A stretch of DNA of 46,498 nucleotides. Origin: Elioraea sp. (lineage in GTDB: Bacteria; Pseudomonadota; Alphaproteobacteria; Acetobacterales; Acetobacteraceae). The stretch lies in contig NZ_JALHPR010000030.1 of assembly GCF_022842375.1 (NCBI RefSeq), positions 1-46,498 of the forward strand, read 5' to 3'. The stretch's first letter is position 1, and each line of letters starts with the position of its first letter. The translations under genes and the position numbers were made by a program. Below are positions 42,095 to 46,498 of this stretch, piece after piece. A model generated the notes under the pieces. It ran no database searches and was not told the origin of the DNA. It saw nothing but the letters and a program-made list of their open reading frames with translations.

Positions 42095-43606
42095 CTACCG
42101 CGCGCGCGCCACGCCCGCGAGCCTGATCAGGCCATCGGGATGCGGTGCGAACCCCTGGAGCTCGGCGCTCGACGCGTACAGCCACACGGGGTGATAGAGG
42201 AAGATCCAGGGCTTTGCTGCGACGACGCGGCCGATCGCCTCGTCATAGAGCGCCTTGCGGCGGGCACGGTCGGTCTCGCCCCGGGCGGCGACGAGCAGGC
42301 GCTCGGTCGTCTCGTCGCAGTATTTCGGCTCGTTGAAGCCACCCTGGCAGGTGAAGAAGCCGAACATGTTGCCGTCGGGATCGACGCGCCCGCCCCAGCC
42401 ATTCGTGGCCATCTGGAAACGACCCGCAGCGGTTTCGCGCAGCAGCGCGCCGAGCTCGGCCTGGCGGATCGTGATGTCGAACCCTGCCTCTCCGGCCATC
42501 GCCTGCACGACCTCGGCCACCTGCTGGTCGATCGGGTTGGCGGTGGCCATCAGATCGACGCGCACGCGGTCGAGCCCCGCCTCGCGCAGCAGCGCACGCG
42601 CGCGCGCGAGATCGCGCGCGGGTACGGCAATATCGGCCCGCGCCCAGGGGCTGCCCGGCGGGAAGGGCTGGATTCCGGGGGCGTGCAGCCCCTCGAACAC
42701 CGCCTGCACCAGCGCCTGACGGTCGATCGCGAGCGAGAGCGCCTCGCGCACCCGCACGTCACGCCCGAGCGGCGTGTCGGCGGCCGCCCCGTTCGCGACG
42801 TTCACCGCAAGCCCCTGGAAGCCGATGCCGGGCGAGGAGGCCATCGCGAAGCGCCTGTCGCCACGTACCAGCGCGACATCGGAGGGGGCGACGCGCTCGA
42901 TCAGCTGGAACTGCCCGGCGCGCAGGTTGGCGAGCCGCACCGTCGGGTTGGGGATCGGGTGGTAGCTCAGCCGCTGGATGCCGTAGGCCTGCCGCTCCCA
43001 ATGCCCGTCGAACCGCTCGAACACGATGCGGTCCTGGGCCACGCGCTCGACGAAGCGGAACGGGCCGGAGCAGGCCGGCGGCGTTCCGGCCGGCACGTCG
43101 GCGCGCGGCGAGACGATCATGCCCGCGCGGTCCGACAGCTGGCCGAGTAGCGCGGCATCCGGCCGGTTCAGCACGAAGGCCAGGCTGAGCGGGCCGAGCA
43201 CCTCGACGCTATCGACGCTGGCAAGGTCGCCCTTGCGCAGGCTGTCGGGCAGCGTCTTGGCGCGCATGATCGAGGCCTTCACCGCCTCGGCGTCGAGCAT
43301 GGCGCCGTCATGGAAGCGCGCGTCGCCACGCAGCGTCATCTCGAGGCGCTTGCCATCAGCACTCCATGTCCACGCCGTGGCGAGGCGTGGCACGAAGGTG
43401 AGGTCGGGCGCGACATCGACGAGCTTGTCGCAATGCGCCGTCAGGACGATCCGGGCAGCAAAGGTGCGCGAGCGGTGCGGGTCGATCTGGTCGGGGTCGT
43501 CCTGCAGGCCGATGGCGAGGCTCTGCGCGACCGGCGCCGACAGCGGCGCTGCCGCGATGCCCGCGAGAAGCGAGACGGCGAGAAGACCACGCGCAAAAAC
43601 CATCAT
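42095..43606 (-). CDS. Peptide/nickel-type ABC substrate-binding protein (SBP family 5), no permease nearby
   Basis: A 503-aa periplasmic binding protein with a signal peptide (about 1-29). Family 5 features include PDQIDPHRSRTFAARIV, LATAWTWSADGKRLEMTLRG, FHDGAMLDAEAVKASI, and REALSLAIDRQALVQAVFEG. Homologues bind oligopeptides, nickel, glutathione or other solutes and feed ABC permeases; none of the permease or ATPase genes are in this window. Adjacent ATG codons at 43606 and 43603 follow GGGGGG. It is followed directly by the nitrilase-family gene, suggesting an amide or peptide-like ligand. Confidence 0.88.
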   Translation of the reverse strand: MMVFARGLLAVSLLAGIAAAPLSAPVAQSLAIGLQDDPDQIDPHRSRTFAARIVLTAHCDKLVDVAPDLTFVPRLATAWTWSADGKRLEMTLRGDARFHDGAMLDAEAVKASIMRAKTLPDSLRKGDLASVDSVEVLGPLSLAFVLNRPDAALLGQLSDRAGMIVSPRADVPAGTPPACSGPFRFVERVAQDRIVFERFDGHWERQAYGIQRLSYHPIPNPTVRLANLRAGQFQLIERVAPSDVALVRGDRRFAMASSPGIGFQGLAVNVANGAAADTPLGRDVRVREALSLAIDRQALVQAVFEGLHAPGIQPFPPGSPWARADIAVPARDLARARALLREAGLDRVRVDLMATANPIDQQVAEVVQAMAGEAGFDITIRQAELGALLRETAAGRFQMATNGWGGRVDPDGNMFGFFTCQGGFNEPKYCDETTERLLVAARGETDRARRKALYDEAIGRVVAAKPWIFLYHPVWLYASSAELQGFAPHPDGLIRLAGVARAR

Positions 43607-43752
43607 GAAGGACCCCCCGGGGACGTGGAACGGATATCAACGGCGCGAACCACTGCAAGCAGCGTGCCGGGGAACCCTCATGACGGTTTCGGGATGATCG
43701 ATGCGCCGTCCTGTTCCCGGACGGAGGGCGTTCTGCCCAGAGATCAGGCACC

Positions 43753-43780
43753 AGAGCGTAAGCGCGAGAGCGTAAGCACG
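43753..43780. repeat. 14-bp tandem duplication
   Basis: AGAGCGTAAGCGCG (43753-43766) is followed by AGAGCGTAAGCACG (43767-43780), one base different. It lies in the 180-nt gap between the DUF1491 gene and the binding-protein gene. No function can be read; the rest of the gap shows nothing else. Confidence 0.7.
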
Positions 43781-43786
43781 ATGCCG

Positions 43787-44119
43787 CTACACCAGCCTTG
43801 CCTCGAAGGGCGGCATCAGGTCGGGCGCGTCGACCTCCACCACCCAGAGATCGGGGTCGCGCTTGAGCGCGCGCGCGACGTAGGCATCCGCCGCCTCCTG
43901 GTCGACCGGGGCTGGGCCGGTCGCGCGCATCCAGCCGAGCCGCCCCTCCCCGTCACGCACCTGGCTGAGCGCCGAGAGCCCCGCACGGCCGCGCAGCACC
44001 ACGACGATGCCGCCAGAGTCAGGGTCACCCTTCCGCAGCACCACGGCGGTGCAGGCAAGCCTGTCGCACTGCCGCACCAGGGCAGAGACCCACAGCCCCG
44101 ACTTGAGGCGTGCTTCCAT
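43787..44119 (-). CDS. DUF1491 family protein
   Basis: A 110-aa soluble protein that matches the alphaproteobacterial DUF1491 family: MEARLKSGLWVSALVRQCDR at the start, TAVVLRKGDPDSGGIVVVL in the middle, and DPDLWVVEVDAPD near the end. Its function is not known. It starts 6 nt downstream of the CopZ-like gene and is probably in one operon with it. Confidence 0.9.
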   Translation of the reverse strand: MEARLKSGLWVSALVRQCDRLACTAVVLRKGDPDSGGIVVVLRGRAGLSALSQVRDGEGRLGWMRATGPAPVDQEAADAYVARALKRDPDLWVVEVDAPDLMPPFEARLV

Positions 44120-44125
44120 CGCCCG

Positions 44126-44329
44126 TCAGCCGCCGACTTCGAATCCGGCAACCTCGAAACCCGCAGCGACGATCGCAGCCTTCGCCGCGGCGACGTCAAC
44201 GCCCGTGACCTCGACCTCGCCCCGCTCGAGGCTTACGGTCGCCGCAGCGCCGGGCACCGTCCCCTCGATCGCGCGCTTGACCGCCGCCGCACACCCGCCG
44301 CACGTCATGCCGCCTACCTTGATGACCAT
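44126..44329 (-). CDS. CopZ-like copper chaperone (HMA domain)
   Basis: A 67-aa single heavy-metal-associated domain. The metal site is GMTCGGC (Cys10, Cys13), followed by AAAVKRAIEGTVPGA and VSLERGEVEVTG, the standard beta-alpha-beta pattern. Such proteins carry Cu(I) in the cytoplasm to P1B ATPases such as CcoI. ATG 44329 has AGGAGG about 8 nt upstream; the frame is open far upstream over the dehydrogenase gene, which is not coding on this strand. It is divergent from the dehydrogenase gene with only 34 nt between. Confidence 0.92.
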   Translation of the reverse strand: MVIKVGGMTCGGCAAAVKRAIEGTVPGAAATVSLERGEVEVTGVDVAAAKAAIVAAGFEVAGFEVGG

Positions 44330-44363
44330 CGCCGTATCCTCCTCACCAGAGAGCCATGATCGC

Positions 44364-45434
44364 ATGCACCAGCCGATCCGCATCATCCATGCCGAGCCGC
44401 TGCCACATGCCGCCTGGGCTGAGATCATCGGCGCGGAGCCGCGTTTAGCAACCACGCCCGTCGGCATGGCAACCCTGCAGGGCGATGTCGCGCACCTGTT
44501 TGCCGGCGCCGTTGCCTTCCAGGTCGGATCGCTGCGTGACGAGCTGCCGCGCCATCTCTGGCCTGATTCGGCGCTTCTCGCCGTCGCCCCGTCGCTGCTG
44601 GCCATCTCCACCCATGGCGCAGGATACGACACGGTTGACGTCGCGGCGATGACGGATGCGGGCGTGCTGGTGATGAACCAGCAGGGCGGCAACGCCGAAG
44701 GGGTGGCGGAGCATGCGGTCGGCATGATGCTCACGCTGCTCAAGAGGATCACGGAAGCGCATGCGGCGATGCGCGCAGGCACGGCGGCCGACCGCCCCGC
44801 CCTGATGGGACGCGAGCTTGCCGGCCGCACGGTGGGGCTGATCGGGCTTGGCAATATCGGCCGTCGCGTGGCCGAGATCTGCCGCCTCGCCTTCGGTTGT
44901 CGCATCCTAGCCGCCGATCCCTATCTCGACGCTGCCACGATCGCCGCCGCGGGGGCGGAGAAGGTCTCGCTCGCCGCGCTGCTGGCGGCGTCCGACATCG
45001 TCTCGGTGCACTGCCCGCTGAATGCCGAGACGCGGGGGATGATCGGCGGCGCGGCGCTGGCGGCGATGCGGCCGGGGGCCATCCTGGTCAACACCGCGCG
45101 ACAGTACATTCATGACGAGGCCGCGGTGCTCGCCGCCCTCGAGGCGGGGCATCTCGCCGCCGCAGGCCTCGACTGCTGGGACCGTGAGCCGCAGCCGGAC
45201 ACGACGAACCCACTGCTTCTCCACCCCCGCGTCCTTGCCTCGCCCCACACGGCCGGGGTGACGCATGAGAGCCGCCGGCGCATCGCCACCTGGGGGGCCG
45301 GGCAGCTGATCGGCCTGTTCCTCGGCGGGGCGCGGCCACCGCGGCTGGTGAACCCGGAGGCCTGGGACAGCTTCGCAACCCGCTTCGCGGCCGCCTTCGG
45401 CAGGGCGCCGGGCACGCCCGCGCAGGCTGCATGA
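44364..45434 (+). CDS. D-2-hydroxyacid dehydrogenase (PGDH-like)
   Basis: A 356-aa NAD-dependent enzyme of the D-isomer 2-hydroxyacid dehydrogenase family. The NAD motif is GLGNIG (161-166), followed by an acidic residue (Asp185) about 18 residues later. Catalytic residues are Arg246 (VNTAR), Glu275 (DREPQP) and His295 (SPHTAG), with spacing that fits phosphoglycerate dehydrogenase. The C-terminal ACT domain of long PGDHs is absent. The exact substrate is unknown. ATG 44364 is the first in-frame start after the copZ promoter; no strong ribosome site is visible. Confidence 0.9.
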   Translation: MHQPIRIIHAEPLPHAAWAEIIGAEPRLATTPVGMATLQGDVAHLFAGAVAFQVGSLRDELPRHLWPDSALLAVAPSLLAISTHGAGYDTVDVAAMTDAGVLVMNQQGGNAEGVAEHAVGMMLTLLKRITEAHAAMRAGTAADRPALMGRELAGRTVGLIGLGNIGRRVAEICRLAFGCRILAADPYLDAATIAAAGAEKVSLAALLAASDIVSVHCPLNAETRGMIGGAALAAMRPGAILVNTARQYIHDEAAVLAALEAGHLAAAGLDCWDREPQPDTTNPLLLHPRVLASPHTAGVTHESRRRIATWGAGQLIGLFLGGARPPRLVNPEAWDSFATRFAAAFGRAPGTPAQAA

Positions 45435-45439
45435 GCGAC

Positions 45440-45460
45440 CCCGTTCCCCTCGGCAACGGG
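45440..45460 (+). terminator. Candidate terminator hairpin
   Basis: CCCGTT, a 9-nt loop and AACGGG form a perfect 6-bp stem 5 nt after the dehydrogenase stop. The following sequence CTGCTCTAGC has few Ts, so efficiency is uncertain. Confidence 0.35.
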
Positions 45461-45511
45461 CTGCTCTAGCGTCCCGCCGGCACGAGACGGGGATAAAGAC
45501 GGGGGACCACC

Positions 45512-45721
45512 ATGGCCAAGGATCCGACGGCAGGCATGACCGAGGCGCAGAAGACCTACGAGGCCAGGCGCGCGGCGAAGGCTGGCATGACGCTCGAGAA
45601 GTGGATGGCGCATAAGGAGAAGGCAGCGCGCGCGGCGTTCAAGGCTGCTGCCCCGCCACCGCCACCGAAGAAGAAGGGCCTGATCGGGCGCATGCTCGAC
45701 AAGGCCCGTGGCGAGGCCTGA
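45512..45721 (+). CDS. Small basic protein of unknown function
   Basis: A 69-aa protein, soluble and lysine/alanine-rich. It begins KDPTAGMTEAQKTYEARRAA, has a predicted helix with TLEKWMAHKEKAARAAF, then a proline run (PPPPPKKK) and an amphipathic end (GLIGRMLDKARGEA). The ATG has GGGGGA 6 nt upstream, and the codon usage follows the neighbours, which supports translation. I do not recognise a family name. Its stop abuts the convergent cytochrome b561 stop with no gap. Confidence 0.65.
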   Translation: MAKDPTAGMTEAQKTYEARRAAKAGMTLEKWMAHKEKAARAAFKAAAPPPPPKKKGLIGRMLDKARGEA

Positions 45722-46315
45722 TCACAACATCCGCAGCAGCGTGCCATCGCGCCTGATCGCGTGGTGGAACACCGCCCCGCCGATATGGGCGGCAAGCAGC
45801 ACGACAAGCGTGTAGCCGAACACCGTGTGGATCAGCGACAGAACCTTCGCCAGCGCCGGCATCTCGCCGATCACGGCCGGGATGTCGATCAGGCCGAAAT
45901 AGGCCGTCGCTCCCTGCATCGGAAAGCCCCAGGCATTCGTGGCCAGGAAGCCGATGATCGGCTGCAGGATCAGGAGCGCGTAGAGCCCGTGATGCACGGC
46001 CGCCGCGGCCATCCGCATGTTCGCGGGAACATGGTCGGGCAGCGCCGGCGGCGGGCTGAGCCGGCGCCAGACGAGCCGTGCGATCGAGACGAACAGGATC
46101 GTCAAGCCGGCCGTTTCGTGGATGGCGTAGAACACCATCTTTGAATCGTCCTTCATGAACTTGATCAGGAAGCCGATCGTCAGCGCCGTGGCCATGAGCA
46201 CGACAGTGACCCAGTGGAAGGTCTTGGCGACCGCGTTGTACTGGCCATCCGGGTGCAGCGTGTCGGTGCGCGCCACCGCCGTGCCACTTGGGATCGTACC
46301 CGCCTGATGGTCCAT
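45722..46315 (-). CDS. Cytochrome b561-type membrane haem protein
   Basis: A 197-aa four-helix membrane cytochrome b. Haem-ligand candidates are the histidines in FHWVTVVLM (helix 1), YAIHETAGLTILF (helix 2), HHGLYALLILQPIIGF (helix 3) and HTVFGYTLVVLLAAHIGG (helix 4). It could pass electrons between quinol and a periplasmic partner; the partner is unknown. ATG 46315 was selected because GGAGG lies about 6 nt upstream, while the frame runs on to 46381 without a ribosome site. It abuts the small basic protein gene. Confidence 0.88.
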   Translation of the reverse strand: MDHQAGTIPSGTAVARTDTLHPDGQYNAVAKTFHWVTVVLMATALTIGFLIKFMKDDSKMVFYAIHETAGLTILFVSIARLVWRRLSPPPALPDHVPANMRMAAAAVHHGLYALLILQPIIGFLATNAWGFPMQGATAYFGLIDIPAVIGEMPALAKVLSLIHTVFGYTLVVLLAAHIGGAVFHHAIRRDGTLLRML

Positions 46316-46386
46316 ACCCAACCTCCACTCCCGTTCAAGGCCGGGACTATGCCACAGCCTGCGCGCGCAATGGCGCTGCAAACCGC

Positions 46387-46498
46387 GTGAGCGGCTTCTC
46401 GATCGTCGCGCACGCCGATTGGTCGGGCGCTGCCACGGGGGCTGCGATGAAGCGCCAGGTCGCGATCGCGCGCGCCGAGGGCCACGTCTGGCACCTCG
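46387..46498 (+). CDS. N-terminal fragment of an unidentified protein
   Basis: A frame opens at GTG 46387 and runs off the right edge. It reads SGFSIVAHADWSGAATG and then KRQVAIARAEGHVWHL, which looks like a beta strand, a DWSGA loop and a helix-strand pair. The pattern resembles RNase H-like ATP-grasping or nuclease folds, but too little is visible to name a family. No clear ribosome site precedes the GTG, so the start is uncertain. Confidence 0.45.
   Translation, partial: MSGFSIVAHADWSGAATGAAMKRQVAIARAEGHVWHL

Noticed and set aside
1-46498. tRNA, rRNA, insertion sequences, integrases, attachment sites, toxin-antitoxin genes or phage genes
   Set aside because: I looked for typical protein families and RNA patterns and saw none. 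A covariance-model search would be needed to exclude small RNAs.

Overview
The window is 46.5 kb of very GC-rich, densely packed chromosome. Gene families and codon use point to an alphaproteobacterium, most likely in the Rhodospirillales/Acetobacterales area (Roseomonas- or Elioraea-like). The evidence is a cbb3-oxidase cluster in ccoNOQPGHIS order, many TRAP transporters, DUF1491 and FNR-type TTGAC-N4-ATCAA boxes. The species assignment is inference. No rRNA, tRNA, CRISPR array, insertion sequence or phage gene was seen. Genes run on both strands, gaps are short, and several convergent pairs touch or overlap.

Layout. (1) 1-9.1 kb, mostly minus strand: mscL, a thioester alpha-2-macroglobulin (YfhM type), penicillin-binding protein 1C and a Tat-type lipoprotein patatin, probably one envelope operon. 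(2) 9.2-15.4 kb: a ThDP-dependent enzyme, a SnoaL/NTF2-like protein, a TRAP transporter (P-Q-M) and a Crp/Fnr regulator whose FNR box sits exactly where it would drive a leaderless mRNA. (3) 15.4-19.9 kb: a polyprenyl-phosphate sugar-1-phosphate transferase, RadC, a 229-aa conserved protein and an NAD-dependent epimerase. (4) 20-27.6 kb: two more TRAP operons, a membrane-anchored TAXI-type binding protein and a VOC-fold protein, with a 15-bp minisatellite between the last two. (5) 27.7-38.0 kb: a complete cbb3 oxidase operon followed by a coupled 67-aa membrane protein, flanked by DUF2189, TauE/SafE-like and CBS-domain genes. (6) 38.3-46.5 kb: a fourth TRAP operon preceded by a 314-bp region with three inverted repeats, a nitrilase-family amidohydrolase, an orphan peptide-type binding protein, DUF1491, a CopZ-like copper chaperone, a 2-hydroxyacid dehydrogenase, a 69-aa basic protein and a cytochrome b561. 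Both ends cut through genes.

How the genes fit together. The cbb3 oxidase, its copper pump CcoI, the Cu reductase CcoG, the CopZ-like chaperone and the TauE/SafE-like protein form a microaerobic respiration and copper-supply set. The FNR-family regulator has the E-x-x-S-R recognition motif and lacks an Fe-S cysteine cluster. Its own promoter and the ccoN promoter carry boxes with identical half-sites, so it is a good candidate cco regulator. The four TRAP systems and two orphan binding proteins suggest an organism scavenging many organic acids.

No obviously new multi-gene system stands out. The best leads are the predicted leaderless FNR-box regulator, the small protein coupled to ccoS, the cluster of dyads before the fourth TRAP operon, and the mscL-A2M-pbpC-patatin arrangement.
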